The notes below the pieces were generated by a model. The model was not told the DNA's origin. It saw only the letters and a program-made list of their open reading frames with translations, and searched no databases. 64,000 bases of DNA from Maribacter thermophilus (GTDB lineage Bacteria > Bacteroidota > Bacteroidia > Flavobacteriales > Flavobacteriaceae): the NCBI RefSeq assembly GCF_001020565.1, contig NZ_LDAS01000001.1, positions 3,558,520 through 3,622,519 on the forward strand. The letters run 5' to 3'. A program made the translations under genes and the position numbers. The stretch's first letter is position 1; every line of letters starts with the position of its first letter. Of this stretch, positions 18,778 to 28,050 are shown piece after piece.

Positions 18778-21700
18778 TGCGTAAGATCATAGAATATTTT
18801 ATCAGGTACCATGTTGCAGTAAACGTGGTGGTAATTTCTTTTGCGCTTTTTGGAATAGTTGGTGCAAAATCACTTAAGTCATCTTTCTTTCCGTTAACCG
18901 ATTCTAAAAATATTTCCATTGCCATTACCTATCCCGGAGCTTCTCCGTTAGAGGTGGAAGAAGGTATTGTGCTTAAAATAGAGGACAACCTTAAGGGGTT
19001 GGAAGGTGTAGATAGGGTTACCTCTACTTCAAGGGAAAATAGCGGTACTATTAACGTAGAGATAGAGAAGGGCAGAGATATCGATTTTATGCTCTTAGAG
19101 GTTAAAAATGCTGTGGATCGTGTACCTAGCTTTCCTACCGGTATGGAACCGTTGATAGTGTCAAAGTTGGAAGCGGTGCGTCAAACCATCTCTTTTGCCA
19201 TTAGTGGAAATCATATACCATTGGCGACTTTAAAGAGTGTAGGTAGGGAAATAGAAAATGACCTAAGGGCCATCGAAGGTATTTCTCAAATAGAGATTTC
19301 GGGTTTTCCGGACGAGGAAATAGAAATAGCGGTAAATGAAAATAGCCTACTTGCCTACGGCATTTCGTTTACTGAGGTGGCTGCCGCAGTGGGGAATGCC
19401 AATATTTTGGTTACAGGTGGTAATATTAAGACCGAGGCAGAGGAATATTTGATAAGGGCCAACAACCGTTCTTATTATGGCGATGAGCTTTCTAACTTGA
19501 TCGTTAGGGCAGATGCTTCGGGGAGTACCGTTCGCTTAAAAGATGTGGCCGTTGTTAGGGACCGTTTTTCGGAAACCCCCAATGCCACTTATTTTGACGG
19601 GGAGCTATCCGTAAATACATCGATAACAAGTACAAATACGGAAGACCTAATACAGTCCGCTGAAAATGTAAAGGAATACATAGAAGAGTTCAACCAAAAA
19701 CATAATAACGTTAAGCTGGACATAGTTTCGGACCAATCCAAAACATTGGTTCAAAGAACACAATTATTGACAGAAAATGCCATAATGGGTATGATCTTGG
19801 TATTGGTGTTTCTTTCCCTATTCTTAAATACAAGACTTGCGTTTTGGGTTGCTTTTGGCCTGCCGGTCGCATTTTTGGGGATGTTCGTCTTTGCCGGATT
19901 TTTTAATGTAACCATCAACGTACTTTCTTTGTTCGGGATGATTATCGTTATAGGTATTTTGGTAGATGATGGTATTGTGATCGCCGAAAATATTTACCAG
20001 CATTACGAGAAGGGGAAATCTCCTGTACAAGCCGCCGTAGATGGTACTATGGAGGTGTTGCCTCCCATTATATCTGCCATTATAACTACCCTGCTGGCTT
20101 TCTCTATCTTCCTTTTTCTGGATAGTAGAATTGGGGAGTTCTTTGGTGAGGTTTCGGTAATCGTTATCTTAACATTGGTAGTTTCACTTGTAGAGGCTTT
20201 GATAATTCTGCCGGCGCACTTGGCGCATTCAAAAGCATTGCAGCCAATAGATGATAAACCCAAAGAAGGGGTGGCAAATGCTTTTGCCAAACTTAGGGTA
20301 ATCAATGAAACGGGAGACAGGTTTATGTCGTGGATGCGAGATAAACTATATGCGCCCGCCCTTCATTTTGCCATGAAATATAAGATACTGACCTTTAGTT
20401 TTTTCGCCGTTGCGTTGATATTGACATTTGCCTCTGTCGGGGGTGGAATAATAAGAACGGCCTTTTTTCCTAGAGTGGCCAGTGATCAGGTAAGTATAGA
20501 GCTAGAGATGCCTAATGGTACAAACGAGAAGATTACAGATTCAATCATCACTTTTATCGAGGAAAAAGCTGAAATAGTTAATCAAGAGCTAACGGAGAAA
20601 TACTTGAAAGGTACCGATAAAGTGCTTTTCGAAAATATGATCAGGCGCATTGGTCCTGGTTCTTCTACAGCACAACTTTCTATTAACCTATTGCCCGGAG
20701 AGGAAAGGCCCGACGAAATCGTTGCCGATATGATTACCAGTAGATTAGAAGAGCTGGTAGGGCCAGTTGTTGGGGTAGAAAGTCTGATCTATGGATCTGG
20801 GGGCAATTTTGGAGGGTCTCCGGTTTCGGTATCCCTGTTAGGTAATAATATAGAAGAACTTAAGGCGGCCAAGGAAGAGCTGAAAACGGTATTAAAGAAC
20901 AATAGCAGGTTAAAGGATATTTCCGATAACGACCCTGCAGGTATTAAGGAAATACGTTTACAACTTAAAGAAAATGCCTATTTGTTGGGCTTGGACCTCA
21001 GTACGGTAATGAGCCAGGTGAGGGCCGGTTTCTTTGGGGTACAGGCACAGCGTTTTCAGCGATCACAAGATGAGATCAGGGTTTGGGTGCGATATGATCG
21101 CGAGAATAGGTCTTCTATTACAAATCTAGACGATATGCGGATCATTACCCCTACAGGAGAAAGAGTGCCTTTAAAGGAAATTGCCGAATATACCATAGAA
21201 CGCGGTGATGTGGCCATTAATAGGCTGGAAGGGCGTAGGGAAATTCAGGTTTCGGCAGATTTGAAGGATGCAAAGGATAGTCCTACGGAAATAATGACCG
21301 AGATTCAAAATGTGATTATGCCCGACATCCAATCTAGATACCCAACGGTGTCACCATCTTACGAGGGACAGAACAGGGAACTTGACAAGTTAACAGGGTC
21401 CTTAAAACTGGTAGGGTTATCTATTTTAATGCTTATTTACATTACCATAGCATTTACATTTAGAAGCTTTAGTCAACCATTAATGTTGTTGCTTTTGGTG
21501 CCATTTAGTTTTACGGCCGTGGCTTGGGGGCATTGGATACATGACTTTCCTATAAATGTAATTTCACTTTTAGGTATTATAGCCTTAATAGGTATTATGG
21601 TGAACGATGGTCTGGTGCTCATTGGTAAGTTTAATACCAACTTAAGGGAAGGTATGACCTTTGACAATGCCATTCTCGAAGCCGGAAAATCTAGGTTCAG

Positions 21701-21992
21701 GGCTATTTTTCTAACTTCTATTACCACTATAGCCGGTTTGGCTCCGTTGATGGCAGAAACAAGTAGACAGGCCCAGTTCTTAAAACCGATGGCAATTTCT
21801 ATAGCTTATGGTATAGGAATAGCGACCGTACTTACTTTGTTGATGTTGCCCTTGTTTTTGTCTTTTAGCAATACCCTAAAATCAAAAAACAGGATGTTGG
21901 CATCTGGGCATAAAATAACCAAAGAAGAAGTGGAACGTGCCATTATAGAAAAAAGGGAATCGGCTCATTTAGAAGGCGAACAACACCATTGA
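18777..21992 (+). CDS. RND efflux pump permease
   Basis: 1071 aa AcrB/MdtB-like resistance-nodulation-division transporter with twelve expected membrane helices in two repeats. TM1 is near 15-33. The large periplasmic loops are at about 40-325 and 560-870. The proton-relay motif is visible as LVDDGIVIAENIYQHYEKG near 398-416. The matching second-half block is GIMVNDGLVLIGKFN. The protein is slightly longer than AcrB because of a charged C-terminal tail. It sits between the adaptor (1-bp overlap) and the TolC-like gene (31 bp), forming a complete tripartite pump. Drug or lipid substrates cannot be told. Confidence 0.95.
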   Translation: MRKIIEYFIRYHVAVNVVVISFALFGIVGAKSLKSSFFPLTDSKNISIAITYPGASPLEVEEGIVLKIEDNLKGLEGVDRVTSTSRENSGTINVEIEKGRDIDFMLLEVKNAVDRVPSFPTGMEPLIVSKLEAVRQTISFAISGNHIPLATLKSVGREIENDLRAIEGISQIEISGFPDEEIEIAVNENSLLAYGISFTEVAAAVGNANILVTGGNIKTEAEEYLIRANNRSYYGDELSNLIVRADASGSTVRLKDVAVVRDRFSETPNATYFDGELSVNTSITSTNTEDLIQSAENVKEYIEEFNQKHNNVKLDIVSDQSKTLVQRTQLLTENAIMGMILVLVFLSLFLNTRLAFWVAFGLPVAFLGMFVFAGFFNVTINVLSLFGMIIVIGILVDDGIVIAENIYQHYEKGKSPVQAAVDGTMEVLPPIISAIITTLLAFSIFLFLDSRIGEFFGEVSVIVILTLVVSLVEALIILPAHLAHSKALQPIDDKPKEGVANAFAKLRVINETGDRFMSWMRDKLYAPALHFAMKYKILTFSFFAVALILTFASVGGGIIRTAFFPRVASDQVSIELEMPNGTNEKITDSIITFIEEKAEIVNQELTEKYLKGTDKVLFENMIRRIGPGSSTAQLSINLLPGEERPDEIVADMITSRLEELVGPVVGVESLIYGSGGNFGGSPVSVSLLGNNIEELKAAKEELKTVLKNNSRLKDISDNDPAGIKEIRLQLKENAYLLGLDLSTVMSQVRAGFFGVQAQRFQRSQDEIRVWVRYDRENRSSITNLDDMRIITPTGERVPLKEIAEYTIERGDVAINRLEGRREIQVSADLKDAKDSPTEIMTEIQNVIMPDIQSRYPTVSPSYEGQNRELDKLTGSLKLVGLSILMLIYITIAFTFRSFSQPLMLLLLVPFSFTAVAWGHWIHDFPINVISLLGIIALIGIMVNDGLVLIGKFNTNLREGMTFDNAILEAGKSRFRAIFLTSITTIAGLAPLMAETSRQAQFLKPMAISIAYGIGIATVLTLLMLPLFLSFSNTLKSKNRMLASGHKITKEEVERAIIEKRESAHLEGEQHH

Positions 21993-22023
21993 TGAATTAT
22001 AAAGAACTAGAAGAAAAATCATA

Positions 22024-23385
22024 ATGATAAAGTTTAGATTAACCTGTTTCCTTTTAGCGTTTTCTGCTCTAGTCATTGCTCAAGAAAACGTACTTTCTAA
22101 AGAAGAAGCGGTGGCCAAGGCGCTAGAAGGTAATTTTGGAATAGAAATAGCCAAAAACGAAATAGATATAGCAAAGAACAATGCGGGTATTTTAAACTCA
22201 GGGTATTTACCCACACTTACGGGTACTGCCGGGGCAAACTACAATAATTTGAACAGCACCACAGAATATCCCGGCCAGTTCGAAGAAAGCGGCGAACCAA
22301 GGGCAGATATTGTAATAGACGATGCAGAGTCGCAAACATATAGTTCGGCAGTGCAATTAAACTATACATTGTTCGATGGTTTGGGAAGACTGTACAACTA
22401 TAAAAAGTTGAAAGAGCAATATCGTTTAAGTGAACTACAGGCACGTGAGACTATAGAGAATACCATGCTTCAATTGTTTAGTGTTTACTTTGAAGTTGCG
22501 CGCTTAACGGAAAATAGAAACGTACAGATGCAGGCTTTGGAGATATCAAAACAGCGAATAACCAGGGCCGAGTATTCTTTTGAATACGGGCAGAATACCA
22601 AGTTGGATATTTTAAACGCACAGGTAGATGTCACCAATGATAGTATCAATTTATTGAATACGGAACAGCAATTGGCAAATGCCAAAAGAGACCTCAATGT
22701 GGTATTGAACCAAAACCTTAATGAGAATTTTTCGGTAGATACGTTGATAAATTTCATTCCAAGAATAAAGCTGGTGGAATATATGGAGGAGGCCATGTCT
22801 AATAACGTGGCGATTTTACAGACAGAGAAGAACCTTCAGATAAATGAGTATGATATTAAGGTCAGCAAATCGGGCTATTTACCGACTATAGGGCTTACCG
22901 GTTCGTATGGGTGGAACCTAAACCAGAGTGCGCCATCTTCTTTTCTTCCGGGGCAGATAATTCCCGGTAGCAACCGAACCAGCTATAGTTTGGCATTGGG
23001 AGCTAGCTTAACATGGAATTTGTTCGATGGTGGCGGTACCACGGTAAGGGTGAAAAATGCTAAAATTGCCTATGAAAACCAAGAACTGCTAAAAAAACAA
23101 GTGGCACTTGAAGTAAATAGGGACATGCAAAACGCTATGGCCATTTATGAGAACATGTTGAAGATTTACAGAATACAGGAGCAAAACGTAGTAACCAACC
23201 AGAACAATTTTGAAAGGTCAAAAGAACAATTTGAATTAGGTAGAATTACTTCTATAGAGTTTAGACAGGCGCAGATAAATCTGTTGAATGCCCAAACAAA
23301 CAAGAATTTGGCAAAGTATGATGCTAAATTGGCCGAGCTACAGTTGTTGCAACTTACGGGCCAGTTGTTAAATGTTGAATTGTAA
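22024..23385 (+). CDS. TolC-family outer-membrane efflux channel
   Basis: 453 aa with a signal peptide (about 1-19, ending ALVIAQ) and two repeats of the outer-membrane efflux protein fold. Each repeat has long amphipathic helices and strand pairs, for example SAVQLNYTLFDGLG near 108-121 and SLALGASLTWNLFDGGG near 320-336. It forms the exit duct for the upstream RND pump in the same operon. The stop at 23385 is 28 bp before the most likely start of the next gene. Confidence 0.93.
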   Translation: MIKFRLTCFLLAFSALVIAQENVLSKEEAVAKALEGNFGIEIAKNEIDIAKNNAGILNSGYLPTLTGTAGANYNNLNSTTEYPGQFEESGEPRADIVIDDAESQTYSSAVQLNYTLFDGLGRLYNYKKLKEQYRLSELQARETIENTMLQLFSVYFEVARLTENRNVQMQALEISKQRITRAEYSFEYGQNTKLDILNAQVDVTNDSINLLNTEQQLANAKRDLNVVLNQNLNENFSVDTLINFIPRIKLVEYMEEAMSNNVAILQTEKNLQINEYDIKVSKSGYLPTIGLTGSYGWNLNQSAPSSFLPGQIIPGSNRTSYSLALGASLTWNLFDGGGTTVRVKNAKIAYENQELLKKQVALEVNRDMQNAMAIYENMLKIYRIQEQNVVTNQNNFERSKEQFELGRITSIEFRQAQINLLNAQTNKNLAKYDAKLAELQLLQLTGQLLNVEL

Positions 23386-23413
23386 TATAGAGGTCAACTT
23401 AAAAGTATTAGAT

Positions 23414-24088
23414 ATGTACAGTAGTAAAACGGATAAGGAGCTTTTAGAGTTGTTGGAGCAGTATTCTATGCTAACTTTCGAATCGCAGTTAATCTTAAAA
23501 ACTGAAATAGAAAAGAGAAAGCTGTCCGAAGCGGATGTGTCCGGATTGGAAAGGGCCATATCCGAAAAGCTTCAAAGGATCAAGAACTTAGAATATCTTA
23601 AAGATCTTGGTTTTAATGCGTCATCGAATGGTGAGAGTGTTGTAGTCAAAAGATCAAAGAATGCTGTATTAACCGATATATTTTCGGTAATTCTGGGATT
23701 GGTACTATTTTTTATTGGTATAAATGGGGTTATAGACTTAGTTTTTACGTTTATAAATGGAGATGAGCTAGATGTATTTACCCTAGCGATGAAACTTGCC
23801 GTGGCCTCACTTATTTTTATAGCCATAAGTTTTTTTAGCGGTGTAAGGCGTTTGTTGGATTATTGGGGGTTTGAGCTGTCAAATCTAGAAGGGGTAATCA
23901 CCTTAAAGAAACGTTTTGATGTACAATTGGAAGAAATGAAGGGCAGTGCTTCAGAGTTGTTATTGGAGCAACAAGAAGATAATTTGGGATTGAAACTTAG
24001 AGATAGAACAATATTTACTTCAAATGCCGATAACCTTGTCCAAAGAATGACTTTGGAAGAACTTGTCAAAAAATTAAGGACAAACTAA
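23414..24088 (+). CDS. Two-helix membrane protein of unknown function
   Basis: 224 aa from the ATG at 23414; an ORF reading continues upstream to 23372 but would overlap tolC and lacks a better start. The N-terminal 70 residues are helical and charged, with the segment DKELLELLEQYSMLTFESQ. Two membrane helices (about 80-110 and 125-150) are followed by a cytoplasmic helical tail. I do not recognise a family. It is probably co-transcribed with the efflux operon, so an accessory role is possible but unproven. Confidence 0.75.
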   Translation: MYSSKTDKELLELLEQYSMLTFESQLILKTEIEKRKLSEADVSGLERAISEKLQRIKNLEYLKDLGFNASSNGESVVVKRSKNAVLTDIFSVILGLVLFFIGINGVIDLVFTFINGDELDVFTLAMKLAVASLIFIAISFFSGVRRLLDYWGFELSNLEGVITLKKRFDVQLEEMKGSASELLLEQQEDNLGLKLRDRTIFTSNADNLVQRMTLEELVKKLRTN

Positions 24089-24103
24089 ATTCTGGATAAT
24101 TAT

Positions 24104-24286
24104 ATGTATGAGCATTTTTTTCAATGTCCCTACTGTTGGGAAGATATTTCTATGCTCATGGATCCGTCCGTATCCGAACAAACATATGTAGAGGATTGCG
24201 AAGTATGTTGCAACCCCATAGAGGTTGTTTCAAGCTTTCTGAACAATGAATTAATTTCTTTTGAAGCCCGTGAATTAGGTCAATAA
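24104..24286 (+). CDS. CPXCG-motif cysteine-rich small protein
   Basis: 60 aa protein. It has a CPYCW pair at residues 8-12 and a CEVCC group near 32-36, spaced as in the CPXCG-motif cysteine-rich family (Pfam Cys_rich_CPXG), which probably binds one zinc ion. The function is unknown. It starts 15 bp after the preceding gene. Its stop directly abuts the stop of the convergent DUF2807 gene. Confidence 0.85.
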   Translation: MYEHFFQCPYCWEDISMLMDPSVSEQTYVEDCEVCCNPIEVVSSFLNNELISFEARELGQ

Positions 24287-24967
24287 CTAATTCATTTCCT
24301 TGATTTTTCCACCAAAGACCTTATCACGTGTAATATTTTTTGGATTTCCATATATATAGATAGACCCACCTGCCTTAACTTTTGCGTTTACCTCTTCAGA
24401 AGCTTTTACATCCGCTCTTCCGCCTGCCATTACGGTTACCATGGTCTCTAAGGTGTCCAGTTCTTCATTATAGGCTTTTCCGCCCGTATTTAATGAGATT
24501 TCTTGCTTTTTACTTGATCCTGTAAGGGTAATTTCACTGCCCGATACGGCCTTTACAAAAACCTCGTTCAGGTCAACTTTTAAATTGATGACACCGCCCT
24601 CTTGGCCCCTTATATCCACTTTATCGGCTTTAAAGGTTTCGTCCGAAATTATTTTGGCATTCTCGTTTACGTCCAAAAGAGTTATATCTCCATTGTAATA
24701 TAAAGTAGCATGGGCTTCGTCGCCGTCCATAAAATTGTCGAATTCCATCCTAATTTTAAGCAGTCCGTTCTTATTGGAAATACTTACTTCATCCTTGTCG
24801 TCCCCGGTAATTACAAGTTTGTTTTCGTTACTTTTTTTTAGGGATACGGTTATACGGTCGTACACTTTAAGTTCAGAAAACCCTTCAAGCATTTTGGTAT
24901 TCACTTTTTGTGAAAGACAGGTGGTGCTTATAAATATGAGGACAAAGACAGAAAGGATATTTTTCAT
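24287..24967 (-). CDS. Head-GIN (DUF2807) domain exported protein
   Basis: 226 aa with a signal peptide (MKNILSVFVLIFISTTCLSQ). The body is a right-handed beta-helix-like series of short strands, with EGFSELKVYDRITVSLKK at the front and repeated patterns such as VKAVSGSEITLTGSS and VMAGGRADVKA. This matches the putative auto-transporter adhesin, head GIN domain family (DUF2807) frequent in Bacteroidota. The location is periplasmic or at the cell surface and the role is unknown. It is a single gene. Confidence 0.85.
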   Translation of the reverse strand: MKNILSVFVLIFISTTCLSQKVNTKMLEGFSELKVYDRITVSLKKSNENKLVITGDDKDEVSISNKNGLLKIRMEFDNFMDGDEAHATLYYNGDITLLDVNENAKIISDETFKADKVDIRGQEGGVINLKVDLNEVFVKAVSGSEITLTGSSKKQEISLNTGGKAYNEELDTLETMVTVMAGGRADVKASEEVNAKVKAGGSIYIYGNPKNITRDKVFGGKIKEMN

Positions 24968-25362
24968 TTTATAGTATTCTTTAGTGCGGTTAAAAGGGGA
25001 AAATTAATACAAATCATTCAATTTTTAGGCCATTTATACAATATTTGGGGGAATATGCCTTGTTTATCTGTGGTTTTTACTGGACTTAAATGTTGTGTGA
25101 TTTAATTGATATCGATAAGATGGTTATGCTTATGCTTATAACTGTTTTTAAGAACCCTTACATTGTATGGTCATTGTAAAAATGTATTAGCGTCGCTAAC
25201 AGGGTGTAGATATTCTGTATTTGTCTACTGATTAGCATATAATGATAGGTAATTGCTTTTTTGATTGCTTTATAGGGCAATATAGTATAGGTAAATGATA
25301 AAATATCATTACCAAGGTATTCTATCTTCTACATAATTTTATCAAAACAAAATATATAAAAT
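24968..25362. promoter_or_regulatory. Divergent intergenic region with a palindrome near the hydroxyproline operon
   Basis: About 395 bp of AT-rich DNA between the DUF2807 gene (minus) and the hydroxyproline operon (plus). AATGATA (25294-25300) and TATCATT (25304-25310) form a perfect inverted repeat with a three-base centre. The flanks GGTA and ACC nearly extend it. A related AATGATAGGTAATT lies at 25241-25254. These may be operator sites for a regulator encoded elsewhere. No ORF of note lies here. Confidence 0.4.
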
Positions 25363-26292
25363 ATGGCAGTTTCATGGAGCGGGGTTATGCCTGCGGTTAC
25401 TACAAAATTTACAAAAGACGGTAAATTAGATTTAGAAATGTTTCAGGTTAATATTGAAGCGCAGGTTTCAGCAGGGGTAAGTGGAATTATTCTTGGAGGA
25501 ACTTTAGGTGAGGCCAGCACGCTTACCACTGAAGAAAAGGAAACATTGCTTAAAAAGACTTTAGAGATTGTGGAAGGTAAGGTGTCCGTAATCTTGAACA
25601 TAGCGGAGCAAACCACACAAGATGCCATTAAAGTGGCGCAAACAGCGGAGGCAAACGGTGCAAATGGCCTCATGGTGTTGCCCCCGATGAGGTACAAGGC
25701 AAATGACTACGAAACCGTAACGTATTTTCAAGAAATCGCCAGAAGTACCAAATTACCGATCATGATTTACAATAACCCTATAGATTATGGTATAGAGGTT
25801 ACTTTGGATATGTTCGAGACCCTGATCAAAGAAGAGAATATACAGGCAGTAAAAGAGAGTACTAGGGATATTTCCAATGTTACCAGAATAAGAAATAGAT
25901 TCGGTGATCGCCTTAAGGTCTTGACCGGGGTAGATACCTTAGGGTTAGAGAGTATCCTCATGGGTGCAGATGGTTGGGTAGCAGGTTTGGTATGTGCTTT
26001 TCCTGCAGAAACGGTTGCTATCTATAAACTTGCCAAGGCAGGTAGAATTAAAGAAGCATTGGATATTTATAGATGGTTCTTGCCGTTGCTAGAACTCGAT
26101 ATAAACCCGCAGTTGGTACAAAATATTAAGCTGGCCGAAGTTGCTACCGGGATAGGAACAGAAACCGTACGTGCCCCAAGATTACCATTGCAGGGAGCGG
26201 AACGCGAAAGAGTATTGAAAATAATAAAAGAAGGTGTTGCATCAAGGCCGGTTTTGCCCGAGTACCTTAATTTAACCGAAGTATTAGCCTAA
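25363..26292 (+). CDS. Dihydrodipicolinate synthase-family deaminase, likely pyrroline-4-hydroxy-2-carboxylate deaminase
   Basis: 309 aa (beta/alpha)8 Schiff-base enzyme of the DapA/NanA family. The catalytic lysine is K164 (AVKEST) and the tyrosine Y136 (IMIYNNP). The substrate-loop motif GGTLGE is at 45-50. DapA itself usually has a GTTGE motif, so another reaction is likely. The neighbours (4-hydroxyproline epimerase and a D-amino-acid-type dehydrogenase) point to conversion of 1-pyrroline-4-hydroxy-2-carboxylate to 2-oxoglutarate semialdehyde plus ammonia in hydroxyproline catabolism (LhpC/HypD type). This assignment rests on context. Confidence 0.82.
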   Translation: MAVSWSGVMPAVTTKFTKDGKLDLEMFQVNIEAQVSAGVSGIILGGTLGEASTLTTEEKETLLKKTLEIVEGKVSVILNIAEQTTQDAIKVAQTAEANGANGLMVLPPMRYKANDYETVTYFQEIARSTKLPIMIYNNPIDYGIEVTLDMFETLIKEENIQAVKESTRDISNVTRIRNRFGDRLKVLTGVDTLGLESILMGADGWVAGLVCAFPAETVAIYKLAKAGRIKEALDIYRWFLPLLELDINPQLVQNIKLAEVATGIGTETVRAPRLPLQGAERERVLKIIKEGVASRPVLPEYLNLTEVLA

Positions 26293-26314
26293 TCAAAGAC
26301 CTGAATATATAATT

Positions 26315-28045
26315 ATGACCATTAGAAAGCTTCTTATCTTGCTATGGCTGTTGCCTATAACGGTACATGTCTCTGCGCAAGACAGCAAAAACAGTGCGGC
26401 ACTTTTAAATAAGATTATTGCAGAGGTAGAGGAATTTAAATTGTACGATTCCAGTAAATATCCTTTGGGCAGGTACCTACCGGAAATTTACAAGAAAGAT
26501 GCTGTATTTGCTGAAAAGAAGCTAAAGGAGCTAGAAGAAATTCAGGTAAATCACCTGTCCGAAACAGATGGTATTTCACTAGAATTGCTTCGTTTTAGTC
26601 TTACCAATAGGGTAGACAGGTTTAAACATGGCCTATATTTAAATCCGATACAGGCGGATCAGGGATTTCATTTAAGCCTCAATTACCGCATAAGACCTAT
26701 ACGGAGTTATGAGGATGCAAAAAGATACCTGAGTGTTCTTAATGATATACCCCGTTTTGCAGATGAACATTTTGTTGTTTTAAGAAGTTCTTTGAAAAAA
26801 GGGGTATCTCAACCCAAGGTTATTTTCGATGGCTACGAGTCTACCTATAACCAGCATATTACGGATAGGATAGAAGACAACCAGTTTTATGAACCTTTCA
26901 AAAATTTGCCAAATACGCTTACCGGTGCGCAGAAAGATTCTATTATGGAAGCGGCGAAGGTTGCTATTGAAAAATCGGTAGTACCAACTTTTAAGAAGAT
27001 CAAAACTTTTTTTGAGAAGGAATATCTTCCCCAAACAAGAAGTACTCTGGGTATTTCCGATACACCTGGTGGTAAAGAGGCCTATCAGAACCGGATTGAT
27101 TACTTCACCACCACCCATTCATATACGGCAAATGATATTCATGAAATAGGATTGAAGGAAGTGGCCCGGATCAAAAAAGAGATGCAAGAGATTATAACAT
27201 CTGTTGGGTTTAAAGGGGAGTTTGTAGATTTTCTAGAGTTTTTAAGAACCGACTCCCAATTTTATGTAACGGAAGGAGAAGATCTTTTAAAAGAAGCTAG
27301 AAATATTGCCAAGCAAATAGATGCAAAATTGCCCGCTTATTTCTCAACCTTGCCCAGAAAGCCATATGGGGTAAAGAAGGTTCCAGATGCGCTTGCCCCC
27401 AAATATACAGGTGGTAGGTATTCCGGTTCCCGAAGTGCAACAGAGCCTGGTTATTATTTGGTGAATACCTATAAACTGGAAAGCAGGCCCTTGTATGTGT
27501 TGCCATCGCTTACCTTACATGAAGCGGTACCGGGCCATCATCTACAAATGAGCCTAAATCAAGAAATGTCCGATAGTATTCCAAGGTTTAGAAGAAATAT
27601 GTATTTGTCTGCCTTTGGTGAAGGTTGGGCATTGTACACCGAATTTTTGGGTGACGAAATGGGCATGTACAAAACGCCTTATGAAAAGTTTGGTAAGTTA
27701 ACCTACGAGATGTGGCGTGCAGCCCGGTTGGTGGTAGATACGGGTATTCATGCAAAAGGATGGACAAAGCAACAAGTGTTGGATTTTATGAAAAATAACA
27801 CGGCCTTGTCGTTGCATGAGATCAATACCGAAACGGATCGGTACATTGCATGGCCCGGACAGGCATTATCTTATAAGATGGGAGAATTAAAGATAAGGGA
27901 ACTAAGAAAAAAGGCAGAAAAGGTATTGGGGCCCGATTTTGATATTCGTAAATTTCATGACGTTATTTTAGGACAGGGAACGGTTACTTTGCCCATTCTT
28001 GAAAGACGGGTCCATAACTATATTGAAAATGCTAAAAAGAGCTGA
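26315..28045 (+). CDS. DUF885 family exported metallopeptidase-like protein
   Basis: 576 aa with a signal peptide ending near VHVSAQ (about residue 22). The DUF885 hallmark HEAVPGHH is at residues 402-409, with the downstream EGWALYTEFLGDE block near 433. Together they resemble a gluzincin zinc site (H402, H408 or H409, Glu in EGWALY). Family members are thought to be zinc carboxypeptidase-like enzymes, but activity is rarely shown. It lies 22 bp after the deaminase and 5 bp before the epimerase, so it is surely part of the hydroxyproline operon. I infer that it releases hydroxyproline or hydroxyproline peptides in the periplasm. Confidence 0.85.
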   Translation: MTIRKLLILLWLLPITVHVSAQDSKNSAALLNKIIAEVEEFKLYDSSKYPLGRYLPEIYKKDAVFAEKKLKELEEIQVNHLSETDGISLELLRFSLTNRVDRFKHGLYLNPIQADQGFHLSLNYRIRPIRSYEDAKRYLSVLNDIPRFADEHFVVLRSSLKKGVSQPKVIFDGYESTYNQHITDRIEDNQFYEPFKNLPNTLTGAQKDSIMEAAKVAIEKSVVPTFKKIKTFFEKEYLPQTRSTLGISDTPGGKEAYQNRIDYFTTTHSYTANDIHEIGLKEVARIKKEMQEIITSVGFKGEFVDFLEFLRTDSQFYVTEGEDLLKEARNIAKQIDAKLPAYFSTLPRKPYGVKKVPDALAPKYTGGRYSGSRSATEPGYYLVNTYKLESRPLYVLPSLTLHEAVPGHHLQMSLNQEMSDSIPRFRRNMYLSAFGEGWALYTEFLGDEMGMYKTPYEKFGKLTYEMWRAARLVVDTGIHAKGWTKQQVLDFMKNNTALSLHEINTETDRYIAWPGQALSYKMGELKIRELRKKAEKVLGPDFDIRKFHDVILGQGTVTLPILERRVHNYIENAKKS

Positions 28046-28050
28046 TTTGA

